From Streptomyces halobius (GTDB taxonomy: Bacteria > Actinomycetota > Actinomycetes > Streptomycetales > Streptomycetaceae), in contig NZ_CP086322.1 in NCBI RefSeq assembly GCF_023277745.1, positions 4,154,001 through 4,218,000 of the forward strand: DNA of 64,000 nt, given 5' to 3'. The translations under genes and the position numbers were made by a program. Below are positions 17,220 to 24,550 of this stretch, piece by piece. Positions within the stretch are counted from its first letter, which is position 1. Every line of letters starts with the position of its first letter. The notes below the pieces were generated by a model. The model saw only the letters and a list, made by a program, of their open reading frames with translations. It was not told the origin of the DNA and did not search any database.

Positions 17220-17268
17220 TATCTAAATTTTACTCTCTATTGGGGCAGGGTCAACTCCGAACCCCCAG
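17220..17268 (-). promoter_or_regulatory. Repeated phage promoter P3
   Basis: -35 TTGACC (17249-17254), 16-bp spacer, -10 TAAAAT (17227-17232), followed by TTAGAT. It lacks the upstream GACCTGCAT element of P1, P2 and P4. It drives the 285-aa gene. Confidence 0.65.
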
Positions 17269-17288
17269 CTCACAGGGGGGTGTTGCGG

Positions 17289-17681
17289 CTACGAGTCACC
17301 GGCAGACGCGGGCGGCGCGGCCATCCCCTCGGCCGACTTGCGGTCGAACGCCTCGCCGTACGGGACGGTGTCGCCCCCGCTCGGCCCAGCGCCCCGGCCG
17401 GGGCGGACGATCCGGGCGGCCGCGGTGAGCGCGCATGCCTCAGCATGGCGGCCGAGGTGGATCAGGGCGCACACCTCGAACATCAGCACCCAGTGGCAGG
17501 TGGGCACGGTGTCCGCGAACTCCTCGTAGTTCAGGGCTCTTCTGGGCCCGGTGCGATATCGCCAGGCGCGCCGCACGATCTGTTCCATGGCTGTGGTGGC
17601 GCGGCCGATCTGATGGGCGTTGAGCCCGAGTCGGGTGATGATTTCCGCTGCGGTCAGTAGCGGAAGTCGTTTGTGCAGCAC
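17289..17681 (-). CDS. Small phage hypothetical protein, 130 aa
   Basis: GTG start at 17681; begins VLHKRLPLLTAAEIITRLGL, with an HTH-like opening (TAAEIITRLGLNAHQIGRAT) and a helical body. The C-terminus is Pro/Ala-rich. Function unknown; it is the last gene of the transcript from P4. Confidence 0.55.
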   Translation of the reverse strand: MLHKRLPLLTAAEIITRLGLNAHQIGRATTAMEQIVRRAWRYRTGPRRALNYEEFADTVPTCHWVLMFEVCALIHLGRHAEACALTAAARIVRPGRGAGPSGGDTVPYGEAFDRKSAEGMAAPPASAGDS

Positions 17682-17762
17682 GAGAGTGCCTGTCCTTTCA
17701 CTTCCAAAAGATGCAGGGACTGCGGGCCGGGCCCGCCCGCTCGGCGGGCCCGGCCGACGGCG

Positions 17763-18071
17763 TCAGCAGGACGCGAAGCCGAAGAACAGCCAGCCGTCCT
17801 CGCCGGAGTCCGTCGTGAGCGGCAGAGCCCCGGCCGGCCCCCACTTGTCGTCGATACGCGGGTCTCCGGCACAGATCAGCTCCTCGGCACGAGCCATGGC
17901 TGCCGCTTCGCTGCGCCGGGGCTCGTCGAGGAGCGTGACTTCGTCCTTCTCGGCGACGGCGCCGGTGTAGCCGCCGTGCCCGCGCTCCCAGGCCGCCTCA
18001 TCGCGGGCGGTACTGAACGCGGTGTCGAGGTCCGTGCCGGTGGCCGTAGTGAAGAATTCAATGGCGCCCAT
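17763..18071 (-). CDS. Small phage protein, paralogue 2, 102 aa
   Basis: Begins MGAIEFFTTATGTDLDTAF and ends GEDGWLFFGFASC. It is the same length as the protein at 18566-18874, with about half its residues identical and matching ends, including EKDEVTLLDEP. No family recognised. Start ATG at 18071 was chosen by alignment with the paralogue. Confidence 0.65.
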   Translation of the reverse strand: MGAIEFFTTATGTDLDTAFSTARDEAAWERGHGGYTGAVAEKDEVTLLDEPRRSEAAAMARAEELICAGDPRIDDKWGPAGALPLTTDSGEDGWLFFGFASC

Positions 18072-18149
18072 CAGGTGGGTCCTTCCGTGAGATTGCGGTG
18101 TCGGCATGGCGCGGTCCGCCCCGATCGGAGCGGACCGAAGATGTGCGCC

Positions 18150-18485
18150 TCAGCGGATGTGCACCCGCGGGCGGCTCGTGCGCATGACGCGCGGAGTCCG
18201 GCACGAGCGGCGCGAGGTGTGGCGGCCGATGAACTGTGCGGCCGTCACGGTGCGGACGGCGTCCTCGACCAGAGCCTGGCGGGTGCGGTTGTCGACCATC
18301 TGGCCCCACATCTCCATCGCTTCGCTGTCGTCGGCGTTCAGGCCCCACTGCCGCGCGTAGTCCTGCCAGGCGTCGACCAGCGTGACGGCGGCCAGGTTCA
18401 TGGCCGCCTCGGCCAGATGTTCGCTGATGCTGTAGCAGGTGGCGATGGTGAGCACGGCGAGCGGGTCGTGAAGCGGAGCGTTCAA
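18150..18485 (-). CDS. Small phage protein between two paralogues, about 111 aa
   Basis: TTG at 18485 was chosen because AAGGA lies eight bases upstream. The protein is LNAPLHDPLAVLTIATCYSI ..., mostly helical, with a basic C-terminus (TSRRSCRTPRVMRTSRP). Function unknown. Confidence 0.5.
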   Translation of the reverse strand: MNAPLHDPLAVLTIATCYSISEHLAEAAMNLAAVTLVDAWQDYARQWGLNADDSEAMEMWGQMVDNRTRQALVEDAVRTVTAAQFIGRHTSRRSCRTPRVMRTSRPRVHIR

Positions 18486-18565
18486 CGGAGTGGTCCTTCC
18501 GGGATTCCCAAGAGGTGCTGCGTCGCGGCTGCGCCCACCTGAAGTGGGCGCAGTCAAAGGGCCTT

Positions 18566-18874
18566 TCAGCAGGAAGCCAGCCCGAAGAACAGCCATCCCG
18601 ACTCACCCGTGCCTGTCTCTATAGGCAGTGCCCCGGCAGGTCCCGACCGGGGAAAGAACCGCGGGTCCCTGGCCTCAATCAGCTCCTCGGCTCGCTGGAT
18701 AGCCTGCGGCAGTGGGCGCTTGGGCTCGTCCAGGAGCGTGACCTGGTCCTTCTCGTAGACCGTCCCGGAGTGGTCGCGGTGACCGTGCTCCCAGGCAGCC
18801 TTTGAACGTGCGTTAAAGAAGGCTCTGTTGACGTTGCGGCCGGTAGCGGGTGTGTAGAAGGACATGGCGCCCAT
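18566..18874 (-). CDS. Small phage protein, paralogue 1, 102 aa
   Basis: Begins MGAMSFYTPATGRNVNRAFF and ends GESGWLFFGLASC. It is the proximal gene after P4 and a paralogue of 17763-18071 (shared AAWE.GH, EKD.VTLLDEP, AEELI, GPAGALP and GWLFFG). Likely a tandem duplication with a gene retained between the copies. Confidence 0.65.
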   Translation of the reverse strand: MGAMSFYTPATGRNVNRAFFNARSKAAWEHGHRDHSGTVYEKDQVTLLDEPKRPLPQAIQRAEELIEARDPRFFPRSGPAGALPIETGTGESGWLFFGLASC

Positions 18875-18930
18875 GGGTGCTCCTGCGTTGAATGGTTCAG
18901 GTAAGGGATCTGGTTGAACCCTCTGCGTAT

Positions 18931-18980
18931 ATCTAAATTCTACTCTACTTGGAGGGGGTGTCAAACTCGTTCATGCAGGT
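18931..18980 (-). promoter_or_regulatory. Repeated phage promoter P4
   Basis: -35 TTGACA (18959-18964, consensus), 16-bp spacer, -10 TAGAAT (18937-18942), with GACCTGCATGAACGAG upstream. It overlaps the 3' end of the neighbouring 54-aa gene. It drives the 102-aa paralogue gene at 18874. Confidence 0.75.
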
Positions 18981-19144
18981 CACAGGCTTGTAGGCGGATC
19001 TGACGTTTGGCCGTGAACGAGGCACACACCGTCCTGCGCGAGCTGGTCGATCAGCGCATCGGCCAGGTGGACGCATCTGAGCGGATCCATGTCCGGCAAC
19101 TGGTCCCGAAGTGCAGCTATCAGCGTGATCCGCGGCTCGATCAG
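18980..19144 (-). CDS. Small helical protein, probable CTG start, 54 aa
   Basis: The frame gives LIEPRITLIAALRDQLPDMD ..., a compact helical protein following the WhiB-like gene. No ATG, GTG or TTG fits. A CTG at 19142-19144 overlaps the WhiB-like gene's TGA exactly as the ATGA/GTGA pairs do elsewhere, so translation from CTG by coupling is proposed. Function unknown. Confidence 0.4.
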   Translation of the reverse strand: MIEPRITLIAALRDQLPDMDPLRCVHLADALIDQLAQDGVCLVHGQTSDPPTSL

Positions 19145-19602
19145 GACGTCGCCCCGACCAGAGCACTGGCCCGGTGGGCGCGCTTGCGGATGCTCGCTGC
19201 GCCAGCGCGGCGCGCACCCGCTCGCTGCGCCGTCACCCGGCACTCCCCGCACAGCGCCTCACCGAGTCGCCGGTGCCCCGCCACCCCACTGCTCGTGCCG
19301 CACGTCCCGGCCTGGGTGGGGAGCTTGGGCAGCTCAGGCGCGTTCTCGGCTGTCGCAACTGCCTTGCCGTTGACCCATATCCGGGCCGCACACACCCCGT
19401 CGAAGTGGCCGGCTTCCGGCCGCACGCGGTCGTAACACTGGACCACGAACGGACACAGGGCCGCGCAGTCCTCCATCAACGGGGCGCAGGCCTGGAGCAA
19501 TTGCTTCGGGGCGCGCACGAGCGAGTCGTGAGGAATGTATCCGTCCAGGTCTGCGCAGGGTGCGAGCGAGGTCCAGGCGGCCGAGGTGGTGGAGTTGATC
19601 AC
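19141..19602 (-). CDS. WhiB-like iron-sulfur regulator, 153 aa
   Basis: Has a WhiB-like cysteine pattern: C in WTSLAPCADLDG, then CAALC, CPFVVQC, and a GVCAARIWVNG turn where WhiB proteins carry GVWGG. The middle spacing is C-x3-C rather than the usual C-x2-C. The C-terminal part holds another pair (CGTSS, CGEC) and a basic AT-hook-like tail. GTG start at 19602. Actinophage WhiB-like proteins act as transcription regulators; here it could regulate phage or host genes. Confidence 0.6.
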   Translation of the reverse strand: MINSTTSAAWTSLAPCADLDGYIPHDSLVRAPKQLLQACAPLMEDCAALCPFVVQCYDRVRPEAGHFDGVCAARIWVNGKAVATAENAPELPKLPTQAGTCGTSSGVAGHRRLGEALCGECRVTAQRAGARRAGAASIRKRAHRASALVGATS

Positions 19603-19632
19603 GGGGTGGTGCTTCCTTGCGGTGGAGGGAGT

Positions 19633-20151
19633 TCAGAACAGGGGCGGATGCGCGACGGCGGCGGGCAGGATCGCGTCCAGAGCGGCGGCGGCCTGGAGCT
19701 GGAGCGTCATGCTGTGGCGCGACCAGGGGCGGTAGAACTGCGCGTCCCACACCCCGAGGTCCGCGTACGGCCCCGGGCACGGCACGTACGACGCCTGATG
19801 CCTCCGGTCGCGTTCGACCGCCTCGCGAAGCGCGCCGTAGCGCACCGCGGTCACGCGCCTGCCGGCGAGCTCATGAACCTCGCGCCAGGCGACGTCATCG
19901 GCACGCAGCCCTCGGGAGGCTTCGACCTCGTAACGGAATCCCCCCGGCGCCGGCGTCCACACCGTCATTGCCCCCGAGTCGGGCTCCCCGTCCAGGCGAC
20001 GCACGGTGAAACGGCCCTCGCGCTCCTTGAACTGCTGCTCGCCCCACTCGGCACGGGCCAGGCCATCAGGCAGATCGATGAACTCCAGCAGCTGGGCCGG
20101 AGTGAAGAAGTCACGGACCGCCATCTGCAGGTCGTCGTCCGAGAGCTTCAC
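19633..20151 (-). CDS. Phage early hypothetical protein, 172 aa
   Basis: GTG at 20151 overlaps the previous stop (GTGA at 20148-20151). The protein begins VKLSDDDLQMAVRDFFTPAQ and contains a beta-rich middle and WSRHSMTLQLQAAAALDAIL at the C-terminus. No family recognised. Confidence 0.55.
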   Translation of the reverse strand: MKLSDDDLQMAVRDFFTPAQLLEFIDLPDGLARAEWGEQQFKEREGRFTVRRLDGEPDSGAMTVWTPAPGGFRYEVEASRGLRADDVAWREVHELAGRRVTAVRYGALREAVERDRRHQASYVPCPGPYADLGVWDAQFYRPWSRHSMTLQLQAAAALDAILPAAVAHPPLF

Positions 20152-20564
20152 GCTCCTGCCTCCCCGACGGTGGTGTGCGAGCAGGTGGCCAAGTGCCGGC
20201 TGATCGCCTCGGAGATCGCGTCAAGACGCAGATCGCCGGGCGGATAGCAGCACAGGTCGTCAGGGGTCGTGTCCCGCACGATGCAGCGCCACAGCGGGCT
20301 GTTGGAGTCCTCCGGGACATGCGTGACGTGCCAGCCCATGAGCATGTGGCGCCGCAGGGGCAGGGCGTCCTGGCAGGCCACCACCACGAGCGTGCCATCC
20401 GGGGCGTACGCGCAGACGGCAAGACCCCCACGGGTCTCGATGTACGGGTGCAGCTCGAGCGATTCGAGGGCGGAGTGCACGTCGCCGTAGATGGCGAGCG
20501 CATCCAGCTCCTCGGGCCCGTACGCGGCGCGGATGGCGGCGACTTTCGAGGCGGCGGTCAGCAT
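20148..20564 (-). CDS. Phage early hypothetical protein behind P5, 138 aa
   Basis: ATG at 20564 (MLTAASKVAAIRAAYGPEEL) was chosen although the frame is open to 20771, because promoter P5 and an operator-like repeat lie inside the longer frame. The product is a small alpha/beta protein with CCYPPGDLRLDAISEAISRH. Function unknown. It is the first gene of the P5 transcript that includes the WhiB-like gene. Confidence 0.55.
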   Translation of the reverse strand: MLTAASKVAAIRAAYGPEELDALAIYGDVHSALESLELHPYIETRGGLAVCAYAPDGTLVVVACQDALPLRRHMLMGWHVTHVPEDSNSPLWRCIVRDTTPDDLCCYPPGDLRLDAISEAISRHLATCSHTTVGEAGA

Positions 20565-20585
20565 CAGAATCCGATCTGTATTTGC

Positions 20586-20608
20586 ATCGCGACCTATTTT
20601 GGGTCGCG
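20586..20608. promoter_or_regulatory. Operator candidate O1
   Basis: ATCGCGACCTAT at 20586-20597 is followed by GGTCGCG, giving the inverted repeat CGCGACC-N7-GGTCGCG. It lies between P5 and the 138-aa gene. Identical or near-identical 12-mers occur at three other places in the module. Confidence 0.55.
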
Positions 20609-20712
20609 TCGATTTGTCGCGGTTGATTGATGGGGAGTGCTCGGGCCAGCCCCGCTGCGGCAAAGTCGCTGTTAGGTGCTCAGCGTTGCAGGCTTCGCGA
20701 ACCCTTGCTTGT

Positions 20713-20748
20713 ATCTTAATTCTACTCTGTGGGGTGGGGGTGGCTAGT
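20713..20748 (-). promoter_or_regulatory. Repeated phage promoter P5
   Basis: The -10 TAGAAT (20719-20724) and the surrounding AGAG...TAAGAT match the family, and the CCCCACCCC spacer is present. The -35 position reads TAGCCA, a poor match, so this copy may need activation. It is flanked by O1 and O2. Confidence 0.55.
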
Positions 20749-20775
20749 GAGGAAACCTTGAGCGTCTTCATATCA

Positions 20776-20787
20776 GATGCGACCTAT
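20776..20787. promoter_or_regulatory. Operator candidate O2
   Basis: GATGCGACCTAT differs from ATCGCGACCTAT at the first positions and overlaps the stop codon of the replication-type gene. It is placed upstream of P5, so O1 and O2 bracket the promoter. Confidence 0.4.
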
Positions 20788-21638
20788 CTCGCGTTGTCGG
20801 CCAACTGCGCGCTGCCGCCATCGGCACCCTTCACACGCGCCTCACGCATCTCCTCGATGCTCCGGCGAGCCACCGCCGACAGCCCTTGCCCGCCCGGATC
20901 GCGCCGTACCGACTTCAGCACCCGCTCGTTCGCCTCCCGCTCGGCAGTCTTGAACCGCTCCTTCTCTGCCCGTTGCTCTGCCTCGCGTTGCTGCCTCGGG
21001 CTCGTCCCGCAACGGCGGCAGGAGCGACCGGGGCGATCCCGGTGCGTCGGACACGACTGCGCTGTCCCTTCCGTGGTTGGAGTCGGGGCGGCGTCGAGCT
21101 CTCCTGCAGCGTCAGCTGCGGGGGTAGGGGGGTTCTTCTCCTGTGGGTATTGGTTCTGGTTACTAACTAGAAAGCCTGAAGAACCGGCGGCGGGTTCACC
21201 GACGCCTGGTGAACCGACGCCTGAAAACCCGTCTTCGGTCCCCCCGTCTCCCTCGCCATCACGATCCGCAGCCGCTTCCGTCTCACTCTTCAGCCTGCGC
21301 CCGACCCGTCTGCCCACCTGCCTGGTGTACTCCTCGGCCGCCCACTCCTGGGCGGTGTCGTACACCTCCGTGATCCGCGTCAGCGTCCCGTCCGCAAGCC
21401 GCTCCGTGACCACCCGGTAGTAGCCGCAGTTGCGGAGCTCCCGCAGCGCGCCCTGCACCGCATCGCGGCCTTCCTTGCCGGCCTTCGCAATCGACTCCGC
21501 ACGCACCTTCCAGTCGTCCGGCTTGGCTATCAGGAAGGCGAGAATCCCGCGCGCCCGGAACGAGAGCCGGGAGTCTTCGAGGGCGGCCGTCGGCAGCACG
21601 GTGTAGCCGGTGCTGAGGTGGCGGCGCAGGATCGTCAC
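20784..21638 (-). CDS. Winged-helix replication-initiator-like protein, 284 aa
   Basis: The N-terminal 100 residues form a winged helix of the phage replisome-organiser type: TVLPTAALEDSRLSFRARGI, then LAFLIAKPDDW and GKEGRDAVQGALRELRNCGY. A long Gly/Pro/Ser linker and a basic Cys-containing segment (CRRCGTSPRQQRE) follow, ending in helices. GTG at 21638 has GGAGG eight bases upstream. Position beside nuclease and recombinase-type genes supports a role in element replication. Confidence 0.7.
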   Translation of the reverse strand: MTILRRHLSTGYTVLPTAALEDSRLSFRARGILAFLIAKPDDWKVRAESIAKAGKEGRDAVQGALRELRNCGYYRVVTERLADGTLTRITEVYDTAQEWAAEEYTRQVGRRVGRRLKSETEAAADRDGEGDGGTEDGFSGVGSPGVGEPAAGSSGFLVSNQNQYPQEKNPPTPAADAAGELDAAPTPTTEGTAQSCPTHRDRPGRSCRRCGTSPRQQREAEQRAEKERFKTAEREANERVLKSVRRDPGGQGLSAVARRSIEEMREARVKGADGGSAQLADNAR

Positions 21639-21728
21639 GGAACAAGCCTCCAGGGCAGTACAAGGAGCAGAGAGAGGGGAGATGGACGGCGACCCCGCAG
21701 CGGGCGCGCGAGGCCGCCAGAAGGGCTG

Positions 21729-22874
21729 TCAGGTGATCTTGCGGGCCCGAGTGATCTTGATGGTGCGGGCGGTCTTCTGACCGGCGGCCTTGCGCCTCGG
21801 CACGACCATCCCGGCTCGGCGCAGAATCTGGATCATGGCCTTCTCGTCCGGGACCATCGGTACGACCAGGTCGGCGTTCTCGAACTCCTCGACCATGGCC
21901 GCGACGTCGGTCTCTTCCTTGTCGTTCTCGCCGCCCCAGCCCAGGTGGTTGTCGCCGTAAGTGCCCTCGGGGGAGTCGTCGAGCATCGCGCGGACCGTCT
22001 CTTTGACCCGCTTGCTCTCCCGATACCGCTCATGAGCACGGACATAGTCGGCCAGTGCCTTGGCCCGGTCCTCGTCGTCGTGGATGAGGATCGTCTGCGC
22101 AGGCTTGCCCGGCGCGATACCGGGCCAGCAAGCGTCCACGAAAGGGCAGTTGTCGCAGATCACCGACAGGCCCGGACCGTCGTGATCCCGACGGAGTTCC
22201 TCCGGGGCATCGGCCTCCATGACGCGGTCCACCCACCACCGGGCCTCGACAGCCAGCCACTCGTCGAACGGGAACTCCTGGATGTGTTCCTCGCCCGTGT
22301 CGCGGCACACGAACCTGAACCGGATGCGCTTGACGTCGAGCGGGCCGAGCCGGTGCAGGTACCGCTGACCAGGGATGTCCGCGAACCCGACTGTCCGCAG
22401 CAGTTCCGCGTACAGCAGGACCTGCCGCATCTCCGCTGCCGTCGGCCCGTACCGCACGACGCGGTCCCAGACGCGGCTGGACTTCGTCTTCACATCCTCA
22501 ACCGTCACGGCCTCGGCAGGTTCAACAGGCCGGTGCCGCTTGGGCAACCGGGCCGCGGTCGCAGCGTCGAGCTGGACGACGTCGATGTGCCCGCGCAGCA
22601 CGTCGTCCGCGACGGTGCGCTCGACGAGCCACCCGTACTCGCGGCGAGCGTCTTCGAGGAGCCCTTTGTGGATGTACGTGCCGAGGATCGCGGCGCGCTT
22701 GTCCCCGGCGTTGGTGCGTTCGGCGCCGGCCAGGATGTACCCGGAGCGGCGCGAGCAGATCGTGTCCGACGCGCCCAACTGCGTCTGGACGGAGCGGGGC
22801 CGTCGGGCGTCGGCGGCGTGGGCGGCATCCCAGATCGACACCGGGGCCGGAAGGGCAAGGGTTGGTGCGGTCAC
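21729..22874 (-). CDS. Cas4/AddB-like PD-(D/E)XK nuclease with Fe-S cysteines
   Basis: 381 aa. Nuclease core in order: a helix with Glu (GTYIHKGLLEDARREYGW), Asp in LRGHIDVVQLDA, the E-x-K motif in VTVEDVKTKSS, and QVLLYAEL. A first cysteine in CSRRSGYIL and a later CDNCPFVDACW cluster match the four-cysteine iron-sulfur arrangement of Cas4/AddB exonucleases. GTG at 22874 has TTGGAGA six bases upstream. It is probably the exonuclease partner of the RecA-fold protein encoded just upstream. No CRISPR array is nearby. Confidence 0.8.
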   Translation of the reverse strand: MTAPTLALPAPVSIWDAAHAADARRPRSVQTQLGASDTICSRRSGYILAGAERTNAGDKRAAILGTYIHKGLLEDARREYGWLVERTVADDVLRGHIDVVQLDAATAARLPKRHRPVEPAEAVTVEDVKTKSSRVWDRVVRYGPTAAEMRQVLLYAELLRTVGFADIPGQRYLHRLGPLDVKRIRFRFVCRDTGEEHIQEFPFDEWLAVEARWWVDRVMEADAPEELRRDHDGPGLSVICDNCPFVDACWPGIAPGKPAQTILIHDDEDRAKALADYVRAHERYRESKRVKETVRAMLDDSPEGTYGDNHLGWGGENDKEETDVAAMVEEFENADLVVPMVPDEKAMIQILRRAGMVVPRRKAAGQKTARTIKITRARKIT

Positions 22875-22944
22875 ACTGATCTCCAAGAGGGCATGGCGGG
22901 GCCCGGCCCGCGAGCAACGGGCCCCGACAACACAGGGGGAAGGG

Positions 22945-24042
22945 CTAGGCGGCGGCGAACTCGTCGGCCGGCGCATCCTCCGCCGGGTCTTCGGTCTCGG
23001 CGTCCTGCTGCGCGGCTGCTGCCCGCAACCTGGCGGCATCGCTGGTCGGATCGGACATGTCCTGGGGCTTCTTCAGCTCCGCGGCCTTGCGCTCGATGTC
23101 CGCCCGCACCACACGGATCTCCTCGCGGGTCAGCTCCTCGTCCGCCTCGACCTCGCGCCACAGCTTCTTGAGACCGTCCACACCGCCCTTTGCAGCTTCC
23201 TTCACCTTGGGCATCCACGCCTGCGCCAGGTCGCCGGTCAGCTCCGGGGTGGCCTGTGGCTGGGTGTGGATCGCGCAGCCCATCAGCCCGAACACCAGCT
23301 TCTCGACGGAGAAGTCCGGCATGGTCCTCGGCTCCCCGTCACGAGGAACCTGGAACTTGAGCGAGCGCGCCCCGATGATCTGCGGCTGCTCCTCGCGGCG
23401 CAGGCGCACCCATACGGTGGCGTCGTAGGCGAGGGACTTGTGCCCCTCCACCCGCCAGTCCTTCGACTTCGGGATCGGGTCACCGTTCCCGTCGACAGCG
23501 GCAACCTCCTTGCCTCGCGCCAGGAGCAGCACGATGCCGGGCATGGTGCGCACCAGGTACATGACCTTCGCCCACCGCTCGTACGCGTCGTTCCACAAGT
23601 TCATCGAGGGCTTGACCTCGGCGTCGGGATCCTGACGCAGCTTCCGCTGTCCCTGGTTCGAGCGGCGGGCCCGGTCGTTGGTCCAGTTCACGAGCATCCG
23701 CCACAGCAGCGACACCGAGTCGATGACCAGGACGACCGGCGGCTCCTTCGCCGCGGCCGCTCGCTTGGCTTCGGCATGCACGGCCTCGATCTGGCCGAGG
23801 ATGTCGCGGTAGGCGCCGCTGTGGTCGATCAGCAGGTAGTCCGCGCCGGGGACCTGTACGTACTCATTGGCGGTGTCCTCGCCCAGCTCCAGCCAGTACG
23901 CCTGGCCGGTCTTGTTGGAACCGGTGAACTGGGCGGCGATCCAGCTCTTGCCCGACTTCTCCTCGCCCTCGATGAGGATCTTCGGCCACGGGACGACGCC
24001 GGTGGGCTTGCGGGTGCGGAGCTTCGGTATGGGATGGGTCAT
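22945..24042 (-). CDS. RecA-fold AAA ATPase, Sak4-like single-strand annealing protein
   Basis: 365 aa. Walker A GEEKSGKSWIAAQF is at about residues 26-36, the catalytic Glu region is ELGEDTANEYV, and Walker B is VVLVIDSVSLLW near residue 110. This is the layout of phage Sak4-type RecA-core recombinases. The C-terminal quarter is charged and Ala/Glu-rich. ATG at 24042 has TTGGAGA upstream, the same leader as the nuclease gene. Pairing with a Cas4/AddB-like nuclease suggests a phage recombination or DNA-end-processing module. Confidence 0.8.
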   Translation of the reverse strand: MTHPIPKLRTRKPTGVVPWPKILIEGEEKSGKSWIAAQFTGSNKTGQAYWLELGEDTANEYVQVPGADYLLIDHSGAYRDILGQIEAVHAEAKRAAAAKEPPVVLVIDSVSLLWRMLVNWTNDRARRSNQGQRKLRQDPDAEVKPSMNLWNDAYERWAKVMYLVRTMPGIVLLLARGKEVAAVDGNGDPIPKSKDWRVEGHKSLAYDATVWVRLRREEQPQIIGARSLKFQVPRDGEPRTMPDFSVEKLVFGLMGCAIHTQPQATPELTGDLAQAWMPKVKEAAKGGVDGLKKLWREVEADEELTREEIRVVRADIERKAAELKKPQDMSDPTSDAARLRAAAAQQDAETEDPAEDAPADEFAAA

Positions 24043-24075
24043 GCAAATCTCCAAGAGGCACAGAGGCGCGTTTCT

Positions 24076-24087
24076 ATCGCGACCTAT
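24076..24087. promoter_or_regulatory. Operator candidate O3
   Basis: An exact ATCGCGACCTAT lies between the stop of the 113-aa gene and the start of the RecA-fold gene. Confidence 0.5.
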
Positions 24088-24088
24088 G

Positions 24089-24430
24089 TCAGGCGGTGCG
24101 GAGCTCCCTGGTCTCGAACAGGGAGGTCCACTCTGGGTGCCGGTCGAGCATCGAGCGCACATATCGCGAGCGGAAGTCGTTGTTGAGCTTGAACGGCTCA
24201 CCCTGCGTCGCGCGCCCGTACTGCCAGCGCAGGACCTCGAACAGCATCCCGATGCCGATGCGACGCAGGCCGCGCTCGGCGCAGTCGGCGGCCAGGGCCT
24301 CCAGCTGCTCCAGGATCCAGGGATTGAGTTGATGGAACGATTCGAATCGCTCCTGGATGCTCACTCCCGCACCGATCGGGTCCGGATGCCGCAAGGGCGC
24401 AATGGGCAGCTCCAACTGCACAGGAAGCAT
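24089..24430 (-). CDS. Conserved phage protein, 113 aa
   Basis: Contains IQERFESFHQLNPWILEQLE, then RIGIGMLFEVLRWQYGRAT and FKLNNDFRSRYVRSMLDRHP. This block recurs in many actinophage replication regions, but I know no function for it. Strong GGGGGAGGATC ribosome site before ATG at 24430. It is the first gene after P6, leading into the RecA-fold and nuclease genes. Confidence 0.7.
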   Translation of the reverse strand: MLPVQLELPIAPLRHPDPIGAGVSIQERFESFHQLNPWILEQLEALAADCAERGLRRIGIGMLFEVLRWQYGRATQGEPFKLNNDFRSRYVRSMLDRHPEWTSLFETRELRTA

Positions 24431-24452
24431 GATCCTCCCCCTCCGTCTAAGT

Positions 24453-24464
24453 ATCGCGACCTAT
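24453..24464. promoter_or_regulatory. Operator candidate O4
   Basis: An exact ATCGCGACCTAT lies between P6 (-10 at 24517) and the ATG at 24430, a position where a bound repressor would block the early transcript. Confidence 0.55.
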
Positions 24465-24510
24465 ATTGCGGCATGACGAGAGGTTGATCCAACAGACCCC
24501 TCTCCCGTGT

Positions 24511-24550
24511 ATCTATATTCTACTCTACTTGGGGTGGGGGGCAACTCCGC
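24511..24550 (-). promoter_or_regulatory. Repeated phage promoter P6
   Basis: -35 TTGCCC (24539-24544), 16-bp spacer, -10 TAGAAT (24517-24522), with AGAG before and ATAGAT after the -10. It heads the 24430-to-20784 transcript. Confidence 0.65.

Noticed and set aside
20565..20771. Longer N-terminus of the 138-aa protein up to 20771
   Set aside because: It would contain promoter P5 and operator O1, and its sequence is not protein-like.
21729..22874. Possible CRISPR-associated Cas4
   Set aside because: No repeat array or other cas genes anywhere in the window; the RecA-fold neighbour points to a phage recombination module.
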